A stretch of DNA of 64,000 bases, from contig CAWCMK010000004.1 of NCBI GenBank assembly GCA_963796705.1, positions 962,347-1,026,346 on the forward strand, in the 5' to 3' direction. Within the stretch, counting starts at the first letter, position 1; each line of letters starts with the position of its first letter. The notes beneath the pieces were generated by a model. That model was given only the letters and a program-made list of their open reading frames with translations, did not search any database and was not told the DNA's origin. The DNA is from VRUE01 sp963796705 (GTDB taxonomy: Bacteria > Actinomycetota > Thermoleophilia > Solirubrobacterales > 70-9). Of this stretch, positions 42,747 through 50,736 are shown piece after piece. Position numbers and translations under genes: made by a program.

Positions 42747-43625
42747 ATGGTTCTAGTGCCGATGGATCCCCGCATGAGGGCGGTGCCCGCGAAAACTCTC
42801 GCTGCGCTGGCAGCAATCCTTCCGATCCTGGCGATCTGCATCGTCTCGATCGCGCACGCCTCCCCGAGCCCAGGCGCACGGGCCTCGATCGTCGGCGGGC
42901 AGCCCGCCCCGCCCGGGAAATTCCCCTGGATGGCGTTCGTCGTCGACTTCCTCTCCGAAAATGAGGTGGCGGCCTGCACCGGCACCGTCCTCACCCCGAC
43001 GGTCGTCCTCACGGCGGGCCACTGCGTGGTCGACGAACACAGCGGCGCCACCGAGCCAGCGGAAGGGTTTCGGGTGGTCACCGGAACCGTCAACTGGACC
43101 TATCCCGAACGACAGGTCTCCGAAGTGGTGCGCGCGATTCCCTATCCGAAGTTTGTCCCCGGTACCGCGCGCGATGGCTTCGGCGACGCCGCCCTGCTGG
43201 TCCTCAAGGAACCGACAACCGCCCCCCCGATCCCGATCGCGACCCCGGCCAACAAGCGGCTCCTGCGGGTCGGGACCCGGGGGATCATCGCCGGCTGGGG
43301 CATGACGCACTTTGACCAGAAGGAATTCACCGAATCGCTGATGTGGACGCGGACGGTCATCGCGAGCGACCGCTGCGAAGGCCTCTGGGGCCGCCTCTGC
43401 GTGATCGACTTTCCCCACGGCACCTCGGGCGCCTGCCACGGCGACTCCGGTGGCCCGCTCCTCGTCCCCAGCAAGGGTGCCTACATCGAGGTCGGCATCA
43501 CCGAGGCGGGGTTCGGAAAATGCGCCACCCGCCGCCCGCAGCTCTACACGCGCACCGATCTGCTCTCCAAGTGGATCAAGGCGCGGATCGCCGCGATCGA
43601 ATCCGCCGGCGCCGTTCAGGGATAG
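42747..43625 (+). CDS. Secreted trypsin-like serine protease
   Basis: In this protein of about 290 residues, a signal peptide (TLAALAAILPILAICIVSIA) is followed by the chymotrypsin-fold N-terminus IVGGQPAPPGKFPWMAFV. The triad is His in LTAGHCV, Asp in FGDAALLVLK and Ser in CHGDSGGPLLV. The start IVGG implies activation by removal of a propeptide of about ten residues. Cys pairs are in the usual places. ATG 42747, 42762 and 42774 are all possible starts. It lies 10 bp after potC, so it may share the transcript, and it shows the same preference for GAA. Confidence 0.9.
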   Translation: MVLVPMDPRMRAVPAKTLAALAAILPILAICIVSIAHASPSPGARASIVGGQPAPPGKFPWMAFVVDFLSENEVAACTGTVLTPTVVLTAGHCVVDEHSGATEPAEGFRVVTGTVNWTYPERQVSEVVRAIPYPKFVPGTARDGFGDAALLVLKEPTTAPPIPIATPANKRLLRVGTRGIIAGWGMTHFDQKEFTESLMWTRTVIASDRCEGLWGRLCVIDFPHGTSGACHGDSGGPLLVPSKGAYIEVGITEAGFGKCATRRPQLYTRTDLLSKWIKARIAAIESAGAVQG

Positions 43626-43726
43626 ACGGAGCCCAACCTGGCCGCTTCGGCGAGGCGCTCGATCGCGACCGCCTGGCCGCCCTCACGCCAGCCGACCCTG
43701 TGAGCGCCGCCCAGCTTCGCGATCAA
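43616..43726 (-). CDS. Possible short gene after pccB
   Basis: On the minus strand a frame with high third-position GC runs ELIAKLGGAHRVGWREGGQA and then to VYP before a stop at 43616. TTG 43726 is the only start and would give 36 residues. It lies 36 bp downstream of the carboxylase gene and overlaps the end of the protease gene. I do not recognise it; it could equally be the remains of a longer gene. Confidence 0.25.
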   Translation of the reverse strand: MIAKLGGAHRVGWREGGQAVAIERLAEAARLGSVYP

Positions 43727-43761
43727 CTCCGTCGGCTCCTCGCGGCGGCCTTCCGATAGCC

Positions 43762-45330
43762 CTACAGCGGGATGTTGCCGTGCTTGCGCTTCGGTTGATC
43801 GACCCGCTTGGAGTCGAGCATCCGCAGCGCCCTGATCAGCTTCGGGCGGGTCTGGCGGGGCTCGATCACGTCGTCGATGTAGCCGCGTTCAGCCGCCGAG
43901 TAGGGATTTGCGAAATGCGCCTTGTAATCGTCGATCAGCTTTTGGCGGCGCTCGTCGGGGGTCGGCGAGGAGGCGATGTCCTTGCGGTAGATGATGTTGA
44001 CCGCGCCCTCGGGGCCCATCACCGCCACCTCGGCGGTCGGCCAGGCGACGTTGTAGTCGGCCAGCATGTGCTTTGAGTTCATCACGTCATAGGCGCCTCC
44101 GTAGGCCTTGCGGGTGACCACGGTCAGCTTTGGAACCGTGGCCTCGGTGAAGGCGTAGAGCAGCTTCGCCCCGTGGCGAATGATCCCGTTCCACTCCTGA
44201 TCGGTACCCGGCAGGAATCCGGGAACGTCGGTGAAGGTGATCAGCGGCACGTTGAAGGCATCACAGGTGCGCACGAAGCGGGCCGCCTTCTCGGAGGCCT
44301 CGATGTCGAGCACTCCCGCCAGGTGCGCGGGCTGATTGCCGACGATCCCGACCGGCCTGCCGTCGAGACGCGAGAAGCCACAGACGATGTTCTTGGCGAA
44401 GTGCTCATGGACCTCGAGGAACTCCTCGTCATCGACGATGCGGGCAATCACATCGCGCATGTCGTAGGGCTTTGAGGGATCGTCTGGGACGAGCGTGTCG
44501 AGCTCGGGGTCTTCTCGCTCGGGATCATCGCTGGGCTCAAAGCGCGGCGGGCGCTCGAGGTTGTTGGAGGGCAGGAAGCTCATCAGGTAGCGGACGTCCT
44601 CGAGGCAGCTCTCCTCGTCCTCCGCCGCGAAGTGCGCCACCCCCGACTTGGTGTTGTGGCTCATCGCCCCGCCCAGCTCCTCGAACTCGACCTCCTCGCC
44701 GGTCACCGTCTTGATCACTTCCGGCCCGGTGATGAACATGTGCGAGGTCTCTTTGACCATGAATATGAAGTCGGTCATCGCCGGTGAGTACACGGCGCCA
44801 CCTGCGCAGGGACCCATGATCAGGCTGATCTGCGGGATCACCCCCGAGCACTTCACGTTACGGACAAACACGTCGCCGTAGGCACCGAGGCTGACGACGC
44901 CCTCCTGGATGCGGGCGCCGCCGGAGTCATTGATTCCGATCACCGGCGCCCCCACCTGGGCCGCCAGGTCCATCACCTTGCACATCTTCTCCGCCATCAC
45001 CTCGCCGAGGCTGCCGCCGAAGACCGTGAAGTCCTGGGAGAAGACGAACACGGTGCGGCCGTCGATCGTCCCGTGACCGGTGACGACGGCGTCGCCCCAG
45101 GGCCGTTTTTTTTGCATCTCGAAGTCGTAGGTCCGGTGGCGGACGAAGGTATCGAGCTCCTCGAAGGAACCCGGGTCGAGCAGCTTCTCGAGCCGCTCCC
45201 GCGCGGTCATCTTGCCCTTCGCGTGCTGCTTTTCGACCGCCTCCTTTGAGGCGGAGTGGATCGCCGCCTCGCGCAGTTCGCGCAGGTAGGCGAGCTTCTC
45301 CTGGTGGGATTCGGGGTTCTTCTCGCGCAT
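43762..45330 (-). CDS. pccB: Propionyl-/acyl-CoA carboxylase beta (carboxyltransferase) subunit
   Basis: The 522-residue carboxyltransferase moves CO2 from carboxybiotin to propionyl- or acetyl-CoA. Features are KMTARERLEKLLDPGSFEE, SQDFTVFGGSLGEVMAEKM, INDSGGARIQEGV and GPCAGGAVYSPAM near 165-180 (oxyanion loop), and the C-domain with GIVGNQPAHLAGVLDIEASEK in short, MGPEGAVNIIYRKDI and a typical IPL-type terminus. Its partner alpha (biotin) subunit is not in the window. With the methylmalonyl-CoA mutase upstream it suggests propionate and odd-chain fatty acid use. Confidence 0.93.
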   Translation of the reverse strand: MREKNPESHQEKLAYLRELREAAIHSASKEAVEKQHAKGKMTARERLEKLLDPGSFEELDTFVRHRTYDFEMQKKRPWGDAVVTGHGTIDGRTVFVFSQDFTVFGGSLGEVMAEKMCKVMDLAAQVGAPVIGINDSGGARIQEGVVSLGAYGDVFVRNVKCSGVIPQISLIMGPCAGGAVYSPAMTDFIFMVKETSHMFITGPEVIKTVTGEEVEFEELGGAMSHNTKSGVAHFAAEDEESCLEDVRYLMSFLPSNNLERPPRFEPSDDPEREDPELDTLVPDDPSKPYDMRDVIARIVDDEEFLEVHEHFAKNIVCGFSRLDGRPVGIVGNQPAHLAGVLDIEASEKAARFVRTCDAFNVPLITFTDVPGFLPGTDQEWNGIIRHGAKLLYAFTEATVPKLTVVTRKAYGGAYDVMNSKHMLADYNVAWPTAEVAVMGPEGAVNIIYRKDIASSPTPDERRQKLIDDYKAHFANPYSAAERGYIDDVIEPRQTRPKLIRALRMLDSKRVDQPKRKHGNIPL

Positions 45331-45356
45331 CGGCGCGGAAGTCTATGCGGCGCCGC

Positions 45357-45572
45357 TCAGGCGCTGCCGAACGGCTGCTTTTGAGGCTCGGCCAGCCGAT
45401 CGATCAGGCGCTCCAGGTCGGCGACCTCAAGCCCGGTGTCCTCCCGGGCGCGGACCTCGACCCTGGTTCCAAAGCCCTTCTCGGCGAGCCTCACCTCGAC
45501 GCCCTCAACCGTTTGCAGAAGGTCTGCGAGCTCGGGCTCGGACTTCATCACGGTCCGCGCTGCCTCGATCAT
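45357..45572 (-). CDS. Small protein between methylmalonyl-CoA mutase and pccB
   Basis: This 71-residue hydrophilic protein has the pattern ELADLLQTVEGVEVRLAEKG, then TRVEVRAREDTGLEVADLER. I do not recognise it. It does not resemble the known epsilon subunits of actinobacterial carboxylases, although it sits where one might be expected. Its ATG overlaps the TGA of a 22-codon frame (45637-45569, minus) as ATGA. That frame begins six bases after the mutase stop, so re-initiation coupling is possible. Confidence 0.5.
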   Translation of the reverse strand: MIEAARTVMKSEPELADLLQTVEGVEVRLAEKGFGTRVEVRAREDTGLEVADLERLIDRLAEPQKQPFGSA

Positions 45573-45643
45573 GGGACGGGCTTCAACCGATGCGCACGTG
45601 TTCCTGCCATCCCTGGCGCATGGGCGAGACCGTTCATATAAAC

Positions 45644-47278
45644 CTAAAAGAAGGCGCCGCCGCGGTACTCGCCGAAGACGTCGCGCATCGCCCCACAGAC
45701 CTCGCCGATCGAGGCATCGGCGGCAAGCGCGGCACGGATCGGGGGCAGCAGGTTGCCCTCGCCGCGGGCGACGTCGCGCAGCGCCTCCAGGCGCTCGTTC
45801 AGCCGCGGCTCCTCGCGGGCTTCCTTGAAGGCCCTCAGACGCGCCAGCTGGTGTTCCTCGGAGGCCGGGTCGACACGCAGGATGTCGACATCGTCGACCT
45901 GATCGGTGACGTACTTGTTGACCCCGACGATGATGTCCTGTCCGCTTCGGTAGCGCTCGTGGTAGGAGTGCGCCGACTCCTCGATCTCGCGCTGCATGAA
46001 CTCCAGGGCCTCGACCGAGCCGCCGAGTTCCTCGACCTTGTCGATCAGCTCCCAGGAGCGGGCCTCGATCTCATCGGTGAGCGACTCGATGAAGTAGGAG
46101 CCGGCAAAGGGGTCAACCGTGTCGGCGACGCCGGACTCGTGGGCGAGAACCTGCTGGGTGCGCAGCGCGATCCGCGCCGAGCGCTCGCTCGGCAGCGCCA
46201 ATGCCTCGTCAAAGCCGTTGGTGTGCAGGCTCTGGGTGCCACCGGCGACCGCTGCAAAGCCCTGCAGGGCGACGCGGATGATGTTCACCTCGGGCTGTTG
46301 GGCCTGCAGGGTGACGCCGCCGGTCTGGGTGTGGAAGCGGATCTTCATCGAGTTCTCATCGAGTGCCCCGAAGCGCTCCTTGACGATCTTCGCCCACATC
46401 CGCCTCACGGCGCGGAACTTGGCGACCTCCTGGAAGACGTTGTTGTGGCCGTTGAAGAAGAAGGCCAGGCGCGGGGCGAACTCGTCGATCGCAAGGCCCC
46501 GCTCGAGCGCCGCTTCGACGTAGGCGATCGCGTTGGAGAGGGTGAAGGCGACCTCCTGCACGGCCGAGCAACCCTTCTCGCGGATGTGGTAGCCGGAGAT
46601 CGAGATCGTGTTCCATTTCGGCACGTTCTCGCGGCAGTACTCGAAGATGTCGGTGGTCAGCCGCATCGTCGGCCCGGGCGGGTAGATGTAGTTGCCGCGC
46701 GCCATGTACTCCTTGAGGACGTCGTTTTGGACGGTGCCGCGCAGCTTCTCGGAGGGAACGCCCTGCTCCTCGCCGACCAGCTCGTAGAGCAGCAAGAGAA
46801 TCGCCGCCGGCGCGTTGATCGTCATCGAGGTCGAGACCTCCTCGAGCGGAATCTGATCGAAGCAGATCCGCATGTCCTCGATCGTGTCGATCGGGACCCC
46901 GGTGCGGCCGACCTCGCCGTTGCACAGCGGGTCATCGGAGTCGCGGCCGAGCTGGGTTGGCAGATCGAAGGCCATCGAGAGGCCGGTCGAGCCGTGCTCG
47001 ATCAGGTAGCGGTAGCGCTGGTTGGTGTCTTCGGGGGTCGCGAAGCCGGCGTACTGGCGCATCGTCCAGAGCCGGTCGCGATACATCCCCTCGTGAATTC
47101 CGCGGGTGAAGGGTGGCGCGCCCGGCTCGCCGAGGCGCCCCTCGAGTCCCGGGGCGACATCCTCCTCGGTGTAGAGCCGCTGGATCTCGATCCCCGAATC
47201 GGTGAACACGCGCTCGTCCTCGGGCCCCACCAGGGGCGCGATCGTGCGCGCATCGACATCTTTCTCGGTCGCGCTCAT
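45644..47278 (-). CDS. Methylmalonyl-CoA mutase, large-subunit catalytic part
   Basis: The 544-residue protein is the TIM-barrel part of acyl-CoA mutases. It has PPFTRGIHEGMYRDRLWTMR in short near residue 56, YAGFATPEDTNQRYRYLI, GLSMAFDLPTQLG near 100, and FFFNGHNNVFQEVAKFRAVR with RFHTQTGGVTLQAQQPEVN near 290. There is no B12-binding domain; it must be a separate protein encoded elsewhere. The acyl substrate is probably methylmalonyl-CoA, but isobutyryl- or ethylmalonyl-type mutases look alike. The start ATG 47278 has TATCCT (47290-47285) six bases upstream. Confidence 0.9.
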   Translation of the reverse strand: MSATEKDVDARTIAPLVGPEDERVFTDSGIEIQRLYTEEDVAPGLEGRLGEPGAPPFTRGIHEGMYRDRLWTMRQYAGFATPEDTNQRYRYLIEHGSTGLSMAFDLPTQLGRDSDDPLCNGEVGRTGVPIDTIEDMRICFDQIPLEEVSTSMTINAPAAILLLLYELVGEEQGVPSEKLRGTVQNDVLKEYMARGNYIYPPGPTMRLTTDIFEYCRENVPKWNTISISGYHIREKGCSAVQEVAFTLSNAIAYVEAALERGLAIDEFAPRLAFFFNGHNNVFQEVAKFRAVRRMWAKIVKERFGALDENSMKIRFHTQTGGVTLQAQQPEVNIIRVALQGFAAVAGGTQSLHTNGFDEALALPSERSARIALRTQQVLAHESGVADTVDPFAGSYFIESLTDEIEARSWELIDKVEELGGSVEALEFMQREIEESAHSYHERYRSGQDIIVGVNKYVTDQVDDVDILRVDPASEEHQLARLRAFKEAREEPRLNERLEALRDVARGEGNLLPPIRAALAADASIGEVCGAMRDVFGEYRGGAFF

Positions 47279-47367
47279 GAAGGGAGGATATTGGGCCGCG
47301 AGTGCTGAGGCGTCGATGAACTGGACCCGTCGGTGGGTCAGTCACCGGCGCCATTCGCAGGACTCCA

Positions 47368-47411
47368 TCAATCACGCAGCGCGGCAAGCTCAATCACGCA
47401 GCGCGGCAAGC
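47368..47411. repeat. Perfect tandem duplication of a 22-bp unit
   Basis: The 22 bases at 47368-47389, beginning TCAATCACGCAG, are repeated without change at 47390-47411. They lie in the 358-bp gap between methylmalonyl-CoA mutase and the HtaA-like gene. Two copies only, with no spacer, so not a CRISPR. Confidence 0.9.
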
Positions 47412-47415
47412 GAGC

Positions 47416-47432
47416 GCCGCGGGTCCCGCGGC
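47416..47432. repeat. GC-rich palindrome next to the tandem repeat
   Basis: GCCGCGGG (47416-47423) and CCCGCGGC (47425-47432) surround one base. The palindrome begins five bases after the tandem repeat. It could be an operator or a hairpin; no T-tract follows. Confidence 0.6.
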
Positions 47433-47538
47433 ACCCCAGCCCTCCAGCGCCCGGATCGGGGCAGGATCGGGTACCCGCGACGCCGAGCAAGGGCATTTCC
47501 GGGGGGTCCTTCAGCGGAACAATCCGCACCGAAGCGGG

Positions 47539-47567
47539 TTGTTAAGGGCAGCTGTCGGGAATAACCT
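47539..47567 (+). promoter_or_regulatory. Promoter of the HtaA-like gene
   Basis: TTGTTA (47539-47544) and TAACCT (47562-47567) are 17 bp apart. The predicted 60-base leader contains a hairpin (CGACTT, then AAGTCG, about 47579-47595) and GGAAGGAAAG just before ATG 47637. Confidence 0.55.
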
Positions 47568-47636
47568 TGGCAGTAATCGACTTGCCGTAAGTCGCCCAAT
47601 GGGGCAGCAGGGGGCGGCAGCAACGGAAGGAAAGAC

Positions 47637-48887
47637 ATGAAAGAAGCAACCCAGCCAGTCGGAGGCCGGGCATCGGTGCTGACTGCGGTCGCTGTCGCGG
47701 TCGCGGTGCTCGCGTCGCTCGCCCTGGCCCCATTTGCATCAGCAGCAGCCAACCCGGTCGCGGCCGGCAGCAAGACGACGATCACCCTCAACTCCGGCCT
47801 GTTCAACAAGCTGAAGAAGGCCAAGGTTAAGGTCAGCGGCGTCAGCCCGGCAACGGTTTCCGGCAAGACGATCACGCTTCCGATAGAAGCGGGCTCCCTC
47901 GAAGTTTCCGGCGCAGGGGAACTCGAACACGAAGGCGGCATCAAGTTCAAGGCCGGCAAGAAGAGTGTCAAGGTCACCAAGCTGGTTCTCGCCACGTCCA
48001 GCGGCTCACTGAACGCGAAGGTGGGCAGCAAGAGCATGAAGTTCGCCTCCGTCAGCGGCACCAGTGCGACCCGCAACGGTTTCGGCACCAACGTAACGGT
48101 CGGCTCCCTGAAGCTGACCGGCAAGGCGGCGACCGAACTGAACAAGAAGCTGGGCCTCACCGGCGGCAAGTCGAATAAGAAGAAGAAGAACAACAAGCGC
48201 GCCTCGGCCAGCAAGAAGAAGAGCAAGAAGAAGGCTCCGGCGCCTCCCTTCAAGGGCAATCAGGTATTCGGCAGCGCCCTCGCCGAAACGCAACCGAAGA
48301 CGATCGGCGTCATGTCGAGCGGCAACGCGACCCTCAACATTGACCTCGGATCGGCTATGAAATTGGCCAGCGTCAACGTCACCGATACGCCGATTGCCCC
48401 GGCAATGGGTGTCAGCGAAATCCCGCCGATCGTCAACTTCCCGCTGAGTGGCGGGACGATCTCGCCCGATGGTAAGGCGGGCTCGGTGCACACCAGCGGC
48501 GGGCTCCTGCTCCGCCAGGAACCGCTGGCGTTCCCGGGGATGGAATCGAAACTGTCGCTGTCGAACATCTACCTCGAACTCTCGACCGGCCGCGCGACGG
48601 TTGAAGTCAACGTCGAATCGACGGTGGAATACCCACCGGCGAGTGGCAAATTCCCGGCCGATCTCAAAAGTCTCGGTCGCGCTTCGATCGCCACCCTCGA
48701 AATGAGCGGGGCGACGATCAAATCTGACTCGACCGCGCACACGGTCACGATCGAAAATGGAAAAGCGTTCCTGGAAGAAACAACCGCGACGGTCCTCAAC
48801 GAAGTCTTCGGAAAATTCGAAGGCAAAGAACCGTTCAAAGCGGGCGATCCGCTGGGCACGTTCTCCTTTACGGCGACGACCGAATAG
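47637..48887 (+). CDS. Secreted HtaA-like two-domain protein
   Basis: The 416-residue precursor has a signal peptide (VLTAVAVAVAVLASLALAPF) and two beta-rich HtaA-like domains. The first (about 40-175) has SGLFNKLKKAKVKVSG and ELEHEGGIKFKAGKKSVKVT. The second (about 215-416) has FPLSGGTISPDGKAGSVHTS and GGLLLRQEPLAFPG. A Lys-rich linker (KKKKNNKRASASKKKSKKK, about 181-199) joins them. HtaA domains of corynebacteria bind haem, but the Tyr/His ligands are not obvious here. Nearly every Glu codon is GAA, a strong contrast with neighbouring cytosolic genes. An intrinsic terminator follows. Confidence 0.8.
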   Translation: MKEATQPVGGRASVLTAVAVAVAVLASLALAPFASAAANPVAAGSKTTITLNSGLFNKLKKAKVKVSGVSPATVSGKTITLPIEAGSLEVSGAGELEHEGGIKFKAGKKSVKVTKLVLATSSGSLNAKVGSKSMKFASVSGTSATRNGFGTNVTVGSLKLTGKAATELNKKLGLTGGKSNKKKKNNKRASASKKKSKKKAPAPPFKGNQVFGSALAETQPKTIGVMSSGNATLNIDLGSAMKLASVNVTDTPIAPAMGVSEIPPIVNFPLSGGTISPDGKAGSVHTSGGLLLRQEPLAFPGMESKLSLSNIYLELSTGRATVEVNVESTVEYPPASGKFPADLKSLGRASIATLEMSGATIKSDSTAHTVTIENGKAFLEETTATVLNEVFGKFEGKEPFKAGDPLGTFSFTATTE

Positions 48888-48906
48888 GGGCTTCTGGCCC
48901 GATCGG

Positions 48907-48936
48907 AAAAGGGGCGGCCCAGGGCCGCCCCTTTTT
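48907..48936. terminator. Intrinsic terminator, probably bidirectional
   Basis: GGGGCGGCC (48911-48919) pairs with GGCCGCCCC (48923-48931) around CAG and is followed by five T. AAAA before the stem gives a T-run on the other strand. It ends the HtaA-like gene and could also end the convergent decarboxylase gene. Confidence 0.93.
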
Positions 48937-48964
48937 CATCGGCGCCGGGGCTGGGCCCCCGAGC

Positions 48965-49912
48965 TCAGTCCAAGGCGCCGACCAGGCGCTCGACCCCGGC
49001 CTGATCGATCGTGCGGCGCAGGCCCTCGCGCAGCTCAACCTCGGGCTTCCAGCCGAGCAGTGCCTGGGCCCTTTCGATCTCCGGGCGACGCTGCTGGGGG
49101 TCATCGACGGGAAGCGCCTCATAGACGATCTCCGAGCGCGAATCGGTCACCTCGATCACCGTCTTTGCCAACTCGAGCAACGTGAACTCGTCCGGGTTGC
49201 CGATGTTCACCGGGGTGTGGGCATCGGACCCAGCGAGTGCGACGATGCCGCGGATCAGGTCGTCCACGTAGCAGAAGCTGCGGGTCTGCTCGCCGCTTCC
49301 GAAGACGGTCAGCGGCCGGTCCTGAAGCGCCTGGCGCAGGAAGGTCGGGATCGCCCGACCGTCGTGAGGGCGCATCCGGGGCCCATAGGTATTGAAGATC
49401 CGAACGATCGAGGTATCGACGCCCTGCTGGCGGTGGTAGGCCATCGTCAGCGCCTCCGCGTAGCGCTTTGCCTCGTCATAGACACCGCGCGGACCGATCG
49501 GGTTGACATGCCCCCAGTAGTCCTCCTTTTGGGGATGAACCTCTGGGTCGCCGTAGACCTCGCTGGTCGAGGCAAGAAGGAAACGCGCCCGTTTGAACTT
49601 GGCGAGCCCCAGCATGTGATGGGTTCCGTAGGAGCCAACCTTGAGCGTATGCAGGGGAAGCCGCAGATAGTCGATCGGACTTGCCGGGGAGGCCAGGTGG
49701 TAGACGAAGTCGACCTCCTCGGGGATCTCGACCTGCTCGGTGATATCGATGTTGCGAAACTCAAAGCGCGAGTCACGAATGTGGTCGACGTTCTGCAGGG
49801 ACCCCGTCTCCAGGTTGTCGACGCAGATCACACTGTGACCCTCGCCCAGCAGGTGCTCGCAGAGGTGGGAGCCGAGGAAGCCGGCGCCACCGGTGACCAC
49901 GCAGGTGCTCAT
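48965..49912 (-). CDS. UDP-glucuronate decarboxylase (UDP-xylose synthase)-type epimerase
   Basis: The 315-residue extended SDR has NAD loop VTGGAGFLGSHLCEHLL, LASPASPIDYLRLPLHTLKV, the Ser in STSEVYGDPEVHPQ, and catalytic GPRGVYDEAKRYAEALTMAY, all close to UXS enzymes. C-terminal RIFNTYGPRMRPHDGRAIPT is also typical. It converts UDP-glucuronate to UDP-xylose for glycans. The start is ATG 49912 with TAGCAT nine bases upstream. No glycan cluster surrounds it in the window. Confidence 0.88.
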   Translation of the reverse strand: MSTCVVTGGAGFLGSHLCEHLLGEGHSVICVDNLETGSLQNVDHIRDSRFEFRNIDITEQVEIPEEVDFVYHLASPASPIDYLRLPLHTLKVGSYGTHHMLGLAKFKRARFLLASTSEVYGDPEVHPQKEDYWGHVNPIGPRGVYDEAKRYAEALTMAYHRQQGVDTSIVRIFNTYGPRMRPHDGRAIPTFLRQALQDRPLTVFGSGEQTRSFCYVDDLIRGIVALAGSDAHTPVNIGNPDEFTLLELAKTVIEVTDSRSEIVYEALPVDDPQQRRPEIERAQALLGWKPEVELREGLRRTIDQAGVERLVGALD

Positions 49913-50061
49913 CGGCGGCGGATGCTACAGGCAAATGTCATCTTCGCCGGCTTCGGAGTCTGACTGCAACTTCCGTGCACAGGGGCGCGATTGCACCTCA
50001 AAATTCGCGCGGCAGGAACGGCCCGGGCAGGGGGAGCCGTGGGTCCTCGCCGCGCATCCGT

Positions 50062-50106
50062 CCCCCGCACGGCGAGCGAGGCTGCGGCTCACTCGCCGTG
50101 CGGGGG
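50062..50106. terminator. Perfect 15-bp stem-loop after the coiled-coil gene
   Basis: CCCCCGCACGGCGAG (50062-50076) pairs perfectly with 50092-50106 around a 15-nt loop. It lies 12 bp past the stop of the minus-strand coiled-coil gene, so it may end or stabilise that mRNA. There is no T-tract. The rest of the 205-bp gap (49913-50061) shows nothing I can identify. Confidence 0.6.
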
Positions 50107-50117
50107 CTGAATCAGGC

Positions 50118-50627
50118 TTAGCGGATCGAGGGGATCTGCTCGCCGATCTGCTCGACCAGATCCTGGGCGCGGGAGCTCTGCTCCTCGATCGTCTTGCGGA
50201 GGCGCTGCTCGACCTCGGTGCGGTTGCGCCGCAGCGTCGTCTCGACCCGGCGCTGGCGGCGGCGGGCCTCACGCTCGACCCGGTTGCGGGTCTTCCTCGC
50301 CTCGCTTGTCGCTTTGCGCCGGGCGCTGGCTCCACGGCGCTCGGTCCTCTTCAGGGTGCGGCGCAGCTCGCCGCGGTAGGCCCTGATCTTCCTCTCGGCG
50401 GAGGTGCGGGTCCTGAACGGTTCGACCAACTCGCCGACCCGATCGGTGACCGTGAGCACGGCGCCGACCGGCAGGTCGACGGCGGCTTGGGCGACGGCCT
50501 GCGCCTGGTGGCGCTCGGTGGCGCCGACCTGCTTGGGCTGCCCGGCGCTCGATTTGACGCTCGATTTGACCTTGGTGGCCCCGGCCTTGGCCGAGCTTCC
50601 GTTGGTGTTCTTGCTCTGTGATGCCAT
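50118..50627 (-). CDS. Basic coiled-coil protein under LexA-type boxes
   Basis: The 169-residue protein starts with a Ser/Lys/Gly-rich 50-residue tail, followed by LPVGAVLTVTDRVGELVEPF and a long Arg/Glu-rich helix to the end (RKIRAYRGELRRTLKRTERR and similar), predicted as a coiled coil of about 95 residues. The strongly positive charge could bind nucleic acid or polyphosphate/anionic surfaces. The middle phrase is reminiscent of HbhA-like surface proteins, but there is no signal peptide. Two LexA-type boxes cover its promoter (-10 TACACT, 50682-50677), which suggests DNA-damage induction. ATG 50627 is chosen. Confidence 0.7.
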   Translation of the reverse strand: MASQSKNTNGSSAKAGATKVKSSVKSSAGQPKQVGATERHQAQAVAQAAVDLPVGAVLTVTDRVGELVEPFRTRTSAERKIRAYRGELRRTLKRTERRGASARRKATSEARKTRNRVEREARRRQRRVETTLRRNRTEVEQRLRKTIEEQSSRAQDLVEQIGEQIPSIR

Positions 50628-50684
50628 GAACTGAGAGATCCTTCCGTCTGTCTGGGTTGCCTGCCTGGGGTTCGCGAGTGTAGC

Positions 50685-50714
50685 GAACATATGTTCTTAG
50701 GCGAACACATGTTC
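50685..50714. promoter_or_regulatory. Two tandem LexA/SOS-type boxes
   Basis: CGAACATATGTTCT (50684-50697) and CGAACACATGTTCC (50702-50715) are palindromic GAAC-N4-GTTC sites with centres 18 bp apart. The second fits the Gram-positive/actinobacterial LexA consensus CGAACRNRYGTTYC completely and the first in all but the last base. They lie directly upstream of TACACT (50682-50677), over the -35 region of the coiled-coil gene, a good position for repression. Confidence 0.75.
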
Positions 50715-50736
50715 CTAAACTGTTTCCGGCGATCGG

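Noticed and set aside
45590..47308. 572-codon plus-strand frame opposite methylmalonyl-CoA mutase
   Set aside because: Shadow frame; the composition is typical of antisense translation of GC-rich genes.
47368..47411. Direct repeats as a CRISPR
   Set aside because: Only two adjacent copies with no spacer and no cas genes.
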